From Hybos culiciformis (taxonomy: Eukaryota; Arthropoda; Insecta; Diptera; Hybotidae), in contig OZ023273.1 in NCBI GenBank assembly GCA_964007475.1, positions 49,415,525-49,479,524 on the forward strand: a stretch of 64,000 bases of DNA, given 5' to 3'. The first letter of the stretch is position 1; each line of letters begins with the position of its first letter. Made by a program: the position numbers and the translations under genes. Positions 1 through 10,720 of this stretch are shown here, piece by piece. Under the pieces are notes generated by a model. That model did not search any database. It had not been told where the DNA came from and worked only from the letters and a program-made list of their open reading frames with translations.

Positions 1-560
1 AAACAACTTGTAAGTGTTCAAACTATTTGAAGCTTCATCAAAAAAAGTCAAACTATTTGAAGCTTGATCAAAAAAAAAGTCAAATTATTTGATATAAAAA
101 AAATCTTTAATTTGTATTAAGTAAAATTTATTTTTTTCTGGTAATTTTCTTAAGTTTTGAACAATTATTTAGGTAAATTTTAAGGAAGTCCGTGTTAAAA
201 TTATTCAGCACTATCCGTAAATTTAGATTATTTTTACCTTAAACATATTGTATAAGAATATTTTACGTAAACTTAAAGAAGAACTTCTGTTATTTCGCTT
301 ACAAAAAAAATAATTTTTTTGCTCTCTTCGGGATTCGAACCTGGGTACTTAGAATTATGAATTTAATTTATTGTGTTTTTTTTTTTGTCTTGAAGAAATT
401 TTTTGTTTGACTTGTTTTGAACAAATAGTTTGAACGAAAAAAAGTGTTCAAAAAAATTGTTTGAAAAACAACCAAACTCGGTTGTTTTCATTCAAACTAT
501 TTGTTTGATGGCTAAAAAAAATACAAATAGTTTGAGATCAAAATATTTGGCCAAGAGAAG
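1..560. mobile_element. Inverted-repeat element cut by the window's left edge, with tRNA-like core
   Basis: The motif tcaaactatttga occurs at about 17-29 and 48-60, with a variant near 80. Its reverse complement (caaatagtttg) appears near 423 and 525, so the two sides are inverted copies. The left side is also a 30-31-bp direct repeat. Between the arms, 331-350 reads as the reverse complement of a tRNA B box (ggttcgaatcc). No convincing A box remains. The layout of inverted arms around a tRNA-like core matches the elements at 7083, 36881 and 61124. The left end may lie outside the window, so the true length is unknown. Confidence 0.5.
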
Positions 561-688
561 CACTAACACAAACACATTTATACATATGTACATACATATA
601 TTTTAATATTTTAAAATAGTGCAGGTGCAGTATACTTTGAAATATTAGATTTTATACTTTGTGTAAATAGCGTATGTATGTAAGGACT

Positions 689-797
689 CATTTATATTGG
701 ATTTGAATATTCTCTTTGAAGTTAAATATGAATTCATGTATGCATTTATATTGGATATGAATATTCTCTTTTAAATTAAATATGAATTCATGTACTA
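689..797. repeat. Tandem duplication, about 54-bp unit, two copies
   Basis: Two adjacent copies begin catttatattgga and end atgaattcatgta, differing at a few positions. It is a simple local duplication with no coding sense. Confidence 0.8.
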
Positions 798-809
798 AGA
801 AGAACAAAG

Positions 810-860
810 CGAGGCCACCTGAGCGCGAGGCCACAGGCAAATGCCTTGCTTGCCTGTGCT
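810..860. other. GC-rich hairpin with short direct repeats
   Basis: This is an unusually GC-rich patch in AT-rich DNA. The direct repeat cgaggccac occurs twice, followed by a perfect 9-bp stem (cacaggcaa at 832-840 with ttgcctgtg at 850-858). It may be a remnant of a structured repeat. No function is assigned. Confidence 0.5.
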
Positions 861-2410
861 TAAAACTGCCACTGGGTATATTATTAATAACTCAAAAATA
901 AATTAGTAAAATAAATTATTAATAAAAATTAAAACCTTGTAATAAAAATTCTAATCAATAGCATAATTATATTAGTACACTTTTCTGGTCAACAAAACTC
1001 TATAAGAAATACAATATAAAAATATATTTAAAAAAACCAAAAAAAAAAATTAATCAAACCTTCATCATCAGTGTTCTTAGCGTCATGTCATCAGTGTTTT
1101 ATTTTTAAAAATATTTTTTTATTTAAGGCCGAAATACAGAAAATATAAAATATAGTTAATTCTGTTTAACAACCTTTTAGTTCATTGCTATTTATAAATG
1201 ATACCTACAGAGATTTCAATATTTTTCATATCACATTCCGAGAATTTCACAGATTCCTCTATCTACCCAACTAGCAAATTAGCTCTGTAAGAGAATTCAA
1301 TTCTTTTAGTAGAAAGCTTATGTATTCTAGTAACTGTCTATTAAGTTTCACGAATCCTGTTATAACCTCAAAAGTGGCGAAAATTATAAGTATAATTTGT
1401 TGTATAAGTATTTCTTAACAGGATATAAAAAGTTGCATAACATTCTCGAATTATGTAACTAATCCCATTATTAGCCTGTATAACACTTTTTTTCATGAAA
1501 GAAAAGAGAAGGACAGCCTTAAAAAAAGAAGTGCATAAAAATATATAAAAATTAAAATAGTTAAAAGAAAAGGAAAACCAATAAAAGAATAAATAAATAT
1601 TTAGATGGGTATATGTATAATAATAAAATAAATGTGTTTGTATTTAATTTAATTTGTGCACATTTTAATTTTTAAATGTGTATTAAATTAAGTACATATT
1701 TACAAAAACTATTGTATTGTTGAATAAAATAAAATAGAAATTTTTTTTTTCATGCAATTGAAAAAATAATGCAATTATTAATATTCTAGGATTGATAAAT
1801 ATGAAAACCTAGTGAAATTTAAGATATCTAAATAATTTTAAATTAAAAAAGGTATTAAATTTGTTAAAATTTTGATGTATTTTAAAGTCATATAAGCAAA
1901 GTATGAGCAAAATGTAGTTTGCCATGGCACAAATAAATAAAATTTAACTGATGTTCTATTCTTTTTATGTAGTTTTTTGAATTCATTGATTTTTTCAAAA
2001 AGAATTAACAATTTGCTAAATAATAAAATATTTAGTTCTTTCAAACCAAACTTTTGCGTTTAAATAACTTCAATTTCCATGAAGAATTTTCTTCCTATAT
2101 TGTATATTCGGATAACCTATGTTATTTTTAGGAAGTTTAGTAGAAAAATCCCAAAATTTTAAATTATTTCCTGTTTCGAAGTGGCGACATACTTAAGTTT
2201 TGTTTATTGATTTTTATTTTTAAGGATATTAGTTTTAATTTTGCAATTGTTAAGAAACAATAAAAAAAATTTTAATAGGGATAAAAATAAATTTGATTTT
2301 GTGAAACCAAAATAACAAATAAAAAAAATGAGATAGTAGGTTTTTCATTTTTGAAGCAAAAATTAATCAAAAACGAATTTTCCTTATTAGATTGGATTTT
2401 TTTTTAAATT

Positions 2411-2440
2411 AATAGTTTCGTGTTTTTTTACACGAAAGAG
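2411..2440. other. Perfect short hairpin
   Basis: ttcgtgt and acacgaa flank a T-rich loop inside the 1264-3741 element. It is a local inverted repeat only. Confidence 0.4.
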
Positions 2441-3112
2441 TTCTAGTGAGGTTAAACTATTCACCGGTATCATTCACTATAAGTTTTTTTTATCACACGA
2501 ACAAAAAAACTAAAATGGTAACCAACCTGTCTGTATTGCCATGTCTATAGATAATTTAAACATTTTGGAGTTCTAGGTATTATGGAATTAACAAGGATAA
2601 AAACTGGGGATTTTTAGACAAAACGAAAGGTATTAAAAATTCAACCTTAAGAATGATATTAAATTCTCACTCAGTAGTTTAATTTTATTTCCCGAAATAA
2701 TTAGTATTTTGTTAACAACGTAAAAATTTAGAAAATAATAATTATCCGGGCAAAAATTCTTACAAATTTCACCCAAGGATACGTCTAACTAAAAAATCCT
2801 TTAGGTTCATTTTCCGATCATCATACTCTTTTCTTATTTCGGACCATTTGAACCTTTCAACCCTTACAAAATAATTTTCTATTTCCGTACAATAAGTGCA
2901 TCATTTTAAAATCATGAATTTCCGCAAAATTATAATTAAAAAGTCAACGTAAAGGAAGTCAAAGTAATATTTTTACAAACTATAAACTCTCTCAAGTCCT
3001 TATTATATTTATATGGTTAGGGGATTAGTGCAATAACCTGGTAACACGGAATTTAAATTATTTTTGTTTTCATTTTTAAAAGTATTCGGCAAATACGCAT
3101 CAAACTATTTTT

Positions 3113-3610
3113 GTCCTCTTTTCTCATAGTGCAAAGTAAAAAACAAATATAAAAGTTACTAGCAGGATAACGGCCGGCATTAAAGAACACTTTTTTTCCT
3201 CTTTTCTCATAGTATGAAGTAAAAGAGAAAAAAAATAATTTTGTTATAAAAATAAAAGCTAATAGCAGGATCACGGCCGGCATTAAAGAAAACTTTTTTT
3301 CCTCTTTTCTCATAGAACGAAGTAAAAGAGAAAAAAAATAGTTTTGTTATAAAAATAAAAGCTAATAGCAGGATCACGGCCGGCATTAAAGAACTTTTTT
3401 TTTTCCTTTTTACTCATTTGTACGAAGTAAAAGAGAGAAAAAATAGTTTTGTTATGAAAATAGAAGCTAATAGCAGGATCACGGTCCGCATTAAAGAACA
3501 TTTTTTTTCCTTTTTACTCATATGTGTGAAGTAAAAGAGAAGAAGAATTTTAAGATGAAGTCTAATAGGAAGACTGAAACCGTCATTAAAGAGCTGATTA
3601 TATTTTTTGA
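3113..3610. repeat. Tandem array, about five units of 83-108 bp
   Basis: Each unit contains tttcctcttttctcatag, then gaagtaaaagagaaaaa, an A/T run, and agctaatagcaggatcacgg followed by ccggcattaaagaa. The first unit is shorter and the last two are more diverged (tttttactcat in place of cttttctcat). The array produces reverse-strand ORFs whose peptides simply repeat, which I take as repeat artefacts. Confidence 0.85.
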
Positions 3611-3741
3611 TGAAATAGAATTCTTATAAATGTTGCATAACAAGATCACTATGATTCAGTATCACGAATCCTTTACTAGAATTTTATACAGCTTATAAGT
3701 GGTATAACACTTATTTACAAGAATAATCTGCTAGTTGGGTA

Positions 3742-6700
3742 AGGACTACTACTTGTCATTTATGATATTGTGTATCATTTCTTTATGATACTTGAATTAC
3801 AAACTGTATGTATACAAATATATTATTTAATATTAACTTCTATATTATTAACGTAAATTCTTTTTTAAATGCAATATACGACAGCGTTAATTTTTTTATT
3901 TATTAAAAGCAAAAAATAATTCTAGGTATTTATCATGATAAAAATTGTATGAGTTTTTAAATGTCATCATCAGTATAATTTTTTTTTTATCATGATTTTT
4001 TTTGACGAATGAAAATTAATCGGGGGGAAAAGGAATTATTTATTAATTTCAATAAAATATATATAAATTTTTTGTATTTAAATTTTCATATTAAATGGTG
4101 TAATAAAAGCAAAAAACTACAAAGAATATTTTGTGTGTTTTTTATTTTTTTATAGGAAAATATTTTTATTATTTTGGTGTGTCTTTAATTATCTTACACC
4201 CATCTGCGATAATGCTGTCAACATTTTGACATTAAATTAATTACAGTGACTTTTAAAATTGTTCATATGAAATGCTTATTCATAATATTTAAAAAGGTGC
4301 GGAACATTTTTTTTTTCACTTTCACGCAATTTATTTAATTTGGTTGTTTTTCTTTATAAAAGATAATGACAAGCATATTTTCATAATGTCATTCTATTAA
4401 GACATTTTCATCAGTTGATATAATTTTTTTTCATTTGTATGTAATGAATTGTTGATTTTGTATTTGAACTACATATATACCAACTATTATATCTATATGC
4501 CAGTAAAATTAGAGTTATTCTATTTTAATGAAAAATTATTCTTTAGGTCAAACTTAATATGCTTCATATGTTTGATATAAATTTTTCAAGCACAATATGG
4601 TATAAAACATAAAGGGTTAAATTCTGAACATGAAGCATATTTGGAATAAACAAGTTTAGTTCTAAAAATAAAATGATTATACTATTATAGGTATAGTTTA
4701 TTAGTTACTTTATTTAACGTAGTTTTTTTTCTTTGTAAGGCTAACAAATTGTTTTATTTAATGTGTTAAACATATAAATTGTAAATCACAGTATTAACAC
4801 CGAAAATTCCAAATAGTTGAAAAAAAAAATTAAATTTTATTCGGGTGGAGATTTTTCCTATTATCTTTTTTTTTGTTCAGTTTGTTAATGAAAAATCTGA
4901 CTTGTTGCTTTTCTTTTTTATTATTTTACTTGTACTCGTAAAAACCGAAAGAAAAATTGTTTTTTTGTTTTTATTTTGTCAAAAAAAAACATCATTTATT
5001 TTAATATATTTTTGTTTTTATAATAAAAAATAAACAAATATTTTTTTTTATGAGTAATATTTTTATTACTATGTGTAGTGTACATAGATTGACTTTGGCA
5101 CATTGAGTATTCTAAAACCTACAAATGGTATAACATAACATAATAAACAAATGTAGGCAGCATTAAAAAGATATCTTTTGACAGACATAAAAAAATTAGG
5201 ATAATAAAACTCTTTTTAAGTTTATTTATCTGAACTGGGTTTATAAGTATATTATCATAGATGAAAAACTTAATTGTACCAAAAACACAGAATTAAATCA
5301 GATTTAATTTATACAAAAAAATTAAAGAACGAATGGAAGTTTTATTTTGAAATCTAACGATTTAAAAAAAACCAAAAATAATAAGAACGTCGAAAACGAA
5401 TGAAATGGCATATTTTCATAGAAATGCACATACTTTCTTGAAACCTTGAAGAAAATATAAAAAAATAGTCGTTTTGATGAACTAAATTTCAAAGTTTTAA
5501 TTTTTTTTTAAAATTTCAATTTTTATACCTTAATTAGATACAAGTTTTTATTTTATCTATAATATATCAAGTTTTGACATGAGCATTAAATTAAAATATT
5601 GAAAAAAAAGGATTGAGAAACACGAGGAGGGAAATTTCATTTTCTTTTACTTAAACTTCTAAATACTAATTTAGTACCAACATTTTTTTAAGCATGTAAG
5701 ACATAGAAAATTTATGAAAATTTTGAGAATTCTAGTATATTATGTACATAAGTTCATTTACCTTAAAACAAATTCAAATTCAGAAACATATTTTACATTA
5801 TAATGTTGTACATACAATACTAAATATTATACTACGATATATTATATATACGTACAATAAAATTGTTTTTTTTAATATAAATATTAAAAACTCCAATAAA
5901 ATCAACAAAATTTTTCTTTCCCAAAGCATCAATTTTATGTTGAGTAGAAAAAAGATTCCAGACTTTAAAAATAAAATTTTATAAGTTTTTAATGTTTATG
6001 AAATATTATGTTTATTCTTATGTTGGTCTAAGAACAAGCCAAATTAGAAAAGTTTTTCTATCATGTTGATTTTTTTGAAACTTTATTAAAATAAAATTTT
6101 TCAAATACATATACATTATTAACGATTGTAGTATATACGTATGTTATTTTAAGATAATATTTAGAAAAAAAAAAATTTTAAAAGGCTTAATATTAGATAA
6201 ACACTAGGTTTTTTTTATATAATGCACACTAGATTCTTGACTTAGCTTTGGCTTTCATTGTGCTACTATATTTGAAAAATATAACAACTATGATTATTAT
6301 CAGATCATATTACTGATTAGAAAACTAAAATATATGGTTCTATTTCTATTTATTTTTCTACTCTACAAATCGTTGATATGTATATAAATACTTAAAAAAT
6401 TAACTTAAATCTATCTTTTTAGCACGATCAGTGAATCATCTAAATTTAAATATTCAATATTTGTGTTTAACTTCTAAAAAGATGTTCCCAAGCTTAAACT
6501 TAATAAAAAAAAAATTGAAAATTCTAAGCATTAACATATTTTTCTGAATTTTGATATTTTTTTATTTTATATTTAAGATCTAATAAGAAAAGAACAAAAC
6601 AAATTGTTGACATAATACTCAGTTAAAATGAGTTTATTTTTTTTTTCTAAATTATATTCATATGTACACATTTCATAAAATCATAAAAATCCTCTTTGTT

Positions 6701-7082
6701 TACATATTACATATTAAGATATATTTACATAATAGAACTCAATATATTTTTTATTAAATCAAATTTTTTTTTTTTTTTGGAAATAAGGCCCTAAGTAAGA
6801 AAAACTCATATTGCGTCGTTCAAAAAAATTTTATTAAAATATCTGTCTAAATTTCTAGAACTATAAACCTATAACGAAAGAAAATTTCATGGTTTCTTCT
6901 TTACGGATATAACAAAAATATATAAAATATATAAAATACTTGAATAGAGTCCTTCGAAAATTCGGCGTAGAAATTTCGACGAGAATTTTTACTTTGAAAA
7001 AAGAATTCGAAGTGAGATAAATATTTTTGATTTACTCCCGTATTAGAAAAAATAAATTTTAATATGTGTGGGTTTTATTAAA
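3742..7082. other. AT-rich DNA without recognisable genes
   Basis: This stretch is dominated by A and T homopolymer runs and TA-rich simple sequence. The short ORFs near 4845 and 5742 encode Phe/Ile/Lys/Asn-rich peptides of the kind expected by chance. No tRNA, TIR pair or protein domain was recognised. Confidence 0.6.
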
Positions 7083-7982
7083 ATATACACTCTTAGAAAA
7101 ACGGAGTTTATGGAACTGCGAAACGGAGTTCAATAGAGTCCATCATCTATCGGAGTTATTTATTTTTAATTATAAATAGTGAATTATTTACTCTTTTTCT
7201 TAGCTAAATTGAAACACCGTTTAAAAGTTTAATAAACTACCTTGAGGAGTTTGATTTTATTCCTATTTCTAGTTCATATTAAACCCTGTTTTATATATAA
7301 TATTTACAAAAGAAAATAAAATTTAATTTTTTTATTTAATTTAAATTTTTATATTTTTTTTATTTATTAGAACTTTTTTATTATTTTTATTAAATCTATA
7401 ATTTTATTTCTTTTATTTCTTTGGGATTCGAACCTGCGTTCTTAGCATTGCAATCCGCCAACACTCCCACTCAGCTACGGTGTTGAAATTTAAAAGTATA
7501 TAAAATAGAAAATATAAATTTGTTATTTCGGCCATTTGCAATGCTAAGGACTCCGAAAAAAGTTAACTTAACTTCCAACAGAATTTTGTAAAAACTTTGT
7601 ACGGAGTTCAATATCAAAATTTCAACTTAATAAAAAAACAAAAAAAAAAACAAAAAATAATTACGGTAATATATTACTGTAACTCCGAAAGTATAGTTAA
7701 CTTAACTTCTAACAAGATTTGAAAAAAACTTTGTACGGAGTTCAATATCGAAATTTTACCTTTACTTAAAAAATAAAACTCCGAAAACATTCTCTATTTC
7801 AAAAAAAAATATTATACTCCTGGAACTTCGAAAATAGTTCAATAGTTAAATTAAACTTCTGAGCAAAGTTTCAAAAGTTTTACTTCATCGAAATGTTATT
7901 CAGTTGCTCTAAAAAAAGAGTTATATATTCATAACTCTATCCTTCGGAGTTCCAGCACGTTGGCTTTTCTTAAAGTGTATAA
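7083..7982 (-). mobile_element. TIR element with reverse tRNA-like core and internal tandem duplication
   Basis: The left end carries tacactcttagaaaaacgg. The right end, read in reverse complement, is tacactttaagaaaagcc, giving an imperfect TIR of about 20 bp. A tRNA-like segment lies on the minus strand at about 7422-7480. A block of about 130 bp containing actccgaaa, gttaacttaacttc and ctttgtacggagttcaat occurs twice in tandem (from about 7552 and 7682), with a third diverged copy near 7825. The motif cggagtt recurs in both orientations through the element. There is no transposase ORF. Similar architecture occurs at 36881-38063 and 61124-61880. Confidence 0.6.
7422..7480 (-). other. tRNA-like sequence (A box and B box)
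   Basis: On the minus strand the order is tagctgagtgggagtg (A-box-like), then gcggattgcaatgctaaga, then the B-box-like ggttcgaatccc. Both boxes are well preserved and correctly spaced for a tRNA-type Pol III promoter. The acceptor ends do not pair and no clean cloverleaf forms, so it is not called a functional tRNA. Upstream of the A box the minus strand carries atattttctattttatata, a motif shared with the other tRNA-like copies in this window. Confidence 0.65.
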
Positions 7983-9899
7983 ACAATATGTACAAATTAC
8001 TCTTAATTTTAATATACGAATAGATGTGTTTTTTGAAAATTTAATTCTGCTTATTTTATTTTAGGATAAATGACTTCTTTTATTTTAATTTTTCTTAATA
8101 TACTCAACGCATAAGCAAAGAAGCTGACAAGATAATTTAGATATTTTTAGTCAAATAATTAAATGAATAGCCTAAAAACATATAAAATATAAACTTTTTT
8201 TTTTTTTTAGAAATTGCCTCATTTTTATGTATCTTTATAGTTTTAATTGGGTTCAAAAGTTTCTTAATGTTTAATGTTTTAATGTAGACTAAAAAAATGG
8301 TTTAATTTCATCGATTTACTTCTTTAATTAAATTATTCTATATTATTTTATTATAACGATAATTTAATGCCTATAGCCTCAAAGTATTACAAAAGAAAAA
8401 AGATGACTTTGAAAAGCTTCTAAATATTTTTATAAAAATAACAAATCCTTAAATTAGCTTCTAAAGTTTCAGGAAAAAAAAATAAATATATAATTAGATG
8501 CTGATTTATTGAGTACAATGAACAGTGCAGTACATTGTTGAAACTTTTGTATTAAGATTTTAACAATAATTTGCTTAGCTATACAATTTTTAATTTTAAT
8601 TTCTGGGTTAAAAACAAACTTTATAATTTATATTTGCAGTATGGATTTTACTGAAAATATAGTTGCATGAAGATTTCCTAAAAGAAAATAGGTTTTCACG
8701 GGACCTATTTTCTCCTTACTTCAACTGGCTTCAGATACAAGTGGTACAACTAAAAGTATTATTATAATTAATTTTTATTTTGTTTTATTATACTATTAAA
8801 CCAGTTAAATTGGATGAAAATAATTCATTCTTTAGTTGCTTATATTTTCACTGCCAAAAAGTCTTACATCGAATTATAAATAATAACATACAGTCTAAAA
8901 ACATAAAATAAATAATTATGTCAGTAATTTAAAGTCTAGAATTATATACATACATTTATATACATAAAATTTTAAACCTTTCTTCTGTTAAAAATCTATT
9001 TTTATTTCAAAATTTTTCTTATTTATACCAAAACAAAAATTATTTTATCAAGAAAAATATCTTAAGGTGTCTTCAAAATATTTCTATCATTAAACTTTTC
9101 TCATTATCATAATGAAGATTAAAACAAAAATAATTCCTTCAAAATGCCCTTAAAAAGGGGTCCGTTCACAAAGTAAATAAAACGACAGAAAAAGAAAGAA
9201 CGAAAAAACAATTTAATACATATATATATATATACTTTGATGCTTTTGAACAATAGATAAATAATCCTTGTAAGCTTCATTAACAAATAATTTTCTTCCT
9301 TTTTTATTATTGTGTCTTAAAATGATGTTAAAAGGATTCTTAGAATTATTTTCATTAATTCCAAATCTTTTCAAAAGAATATTTATTGTTATTGTTAAAT
9401 TTTTTTGTTAAATAGTGTTGTAACTAATTCAATGAATTTGTGTAGACGAAATAAATCAAAAAAAAAAAAAAGATATATTATATTCATATATATTATATGT
9501 AATATATTATATGATATATATATAGCACAACATATCTGGATTTAATTAAATAATACAATGTTAGACTTATTTTAGTAAATTTTTCATTCAATGAAACCAT
9601 AATGTTCCTTATAAACTCGGAATTGGTTTCAGAAAACTCATTTTAAAAATTGTCAAGATAAAGTTTTCTCATGATTTTCTGCTTAGTTAATCAGTGAGTT
9701 TATTTCGAAAAAATATATAATAAAAAAAAAAAAACTAAAAATATATTTTTAAATTTTTAACTTTAAAATGATAAATATTAGAATTATGTTGTCATAAAAA
9801 TTTCTTATAACTATCTTTAAAAGTATATATAATTCTCAAAACTTATGAAGAAATAAACTCCTTTAACGAAAAAAACAAATAAAAATTAAGTGTAACCGT
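7983..9899. other. AT-rich DNA without recognisable genes
   Basis: I saw only AT-rich sequence, homopolymer runs and short TA microsatellites (around 9215-9235 and 9480-9525). There are no ORFs of note and no RNA gene. Confidence 0.6.
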
Positions 9900-9907
9900 A
9901 TTGGAAC
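9900..9907. repeat. 8-bp target-site duplication, left copy (hAT)
   Basis: attggaac immediately precedes the hAT terminus and is repeated exactly at 10378-10385. Confidence 0.9.
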
Positions 9908-10377
9908 CAGTAGCGGACTGGAAAATTTCACCGGCCCTGGCATTCGATTTTAAAATGGCCTTAAAAAAAATTGAAATAAAATATACAGAAAAAAATAATT
10001 GAAACCAGTTATGTTATCCTGAGATAGCATCATGTCTTTTTCAATCGACATCAACATCAAAGCTTCCAAATTCTCCTGTCTCATTGAGCTTCTTAATCGA
10101 TTTTTGATTATTTTTAAGAAACTTCGTTCACATTCCACCTGCGTTGAGGACAATGTCAAAAAAAATTTATATGCTATATAAATATTGCTATAATAATAAA
10201 ATCTTTTAATTCTTCTCTTAATGTAGCTGCTGTTGCTGATTCATAAAATTTTATAATAAATGCAAGAAAATAAACAGTGGCTGTTACTTTTTGCTTGTTT
10301 TCACCGGTGTTTCATTTGACTTTTGGACCGGCCTACCGGGAATTTGCCAGTTGTACCGCCGGCCCAGTCCGCCATTG
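9908..10377 (-). mobile_element. Internally deleted hAT DNA transposon
   Basis: The termini are cagtagcggactgg on the left and, in reverse complement, caatggcggactgg on the right. These are 14-bp inverted repeats with two mismatches, close to the hAT consensus start CAGTG. A perfect 8-bp duplication (attggaac) flanks the element, the hallmark target-site length of hAT elements. Only 470 bp remain. A fragment of the transposase C-terminus is readable on the minus strand, so the element is oriented with its 3' end to the left. It is non-autonomous and cannot encode a working transposase. Confidence 0.92.
9950..10159 (-). pseudogene. hAT transposase C-terminal dimerisation-domain fragment
   Basis: The reverse-strand reading contains STQVECERSFLKIIKNRLRS followed by a LEALMLMSIEKDM segment. 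This is the signature of the hAT family C-terminal dimerisation region (consensus of the type S..ECERSFS.L..IKN.LRS.M...RL..L..). The catalytic core and DNA-binding BED domain are absent. The peptide runs into non-conserved Phe/Leu-rich sequence before its stop codon. It is a relic inside the 9908-10377 element. The ATG at its start is incidental, since homology begins in the middle of the ancestral protein. Confidence 0.85.
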
Positions 10378-10385
10378 ATTGGAAC
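10378..10385. repeat. 8-bp target-site duplication, right copy (hAT)
   Basis: This is an exact copy of the left attggaac, directly adjoining the right terminus. Confidence 0.9.
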
Positions 10386-10720
10386 TATAAATACTTGCCT
10401 TTATTAATTGTCATAACGTTGTCATCTTTATTTCTACTGTGAAAAAAATTTACATATTTAGGTTGCGTGTCAAATTTGTAATTTTAATTATAATTTAGGT
10501 TTAATAAGTATTTACCTTTCGTTTATTCAAAATATTTTCTTTAATTGAGTATATGTCAATTAGGGAAAAATCTAAAAATTATCCTTAATATAAAATTAAC
10601 TTTACCAATTAAAAATATTAACTTATAAAAAATATGAAATTACAGCATCAAATTGTTTACTTTACTTTAACTCATCTTAAATTGATTTTTTTAATTTACA
10701 TCTTTTGATAATTATAACCC
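10386..10720. other. AT-rich spacer, nothing recognised
   Basis: There is no ORF, RNA gene or repeat that I could support between the hAT element and the minisatellite block. Confidence 0.5.

Larger units (their letters stand above)
1264..3741. mobile_element. 2.5-kb element with terminal inverted repeats, no intact transposase
   Basis: The left end reads tacccaactagca (from about 1264) and the right end reads tgctagttgggta (to 3741), an exact 13-bp inverted pair. Weaker similarity continues inward for about ten bases. Subterminal sequence on both sides includes tcacgaatcct and gttgcataac. I found no transposase-like ORF inside, so it would be a non-autonomous DNA transposon or a decayed one. 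The right third contains the tandem array annotated separately. No clear target duplication is visible and the superfamily cannot be assigned. Confidence 0.5.

Noticed and set aside
3053..3501. Reverse ORFs in the 3.1-3.6 kb region
   Set aside because: They are the tandem array read in frame; each unit yields the same peptide.
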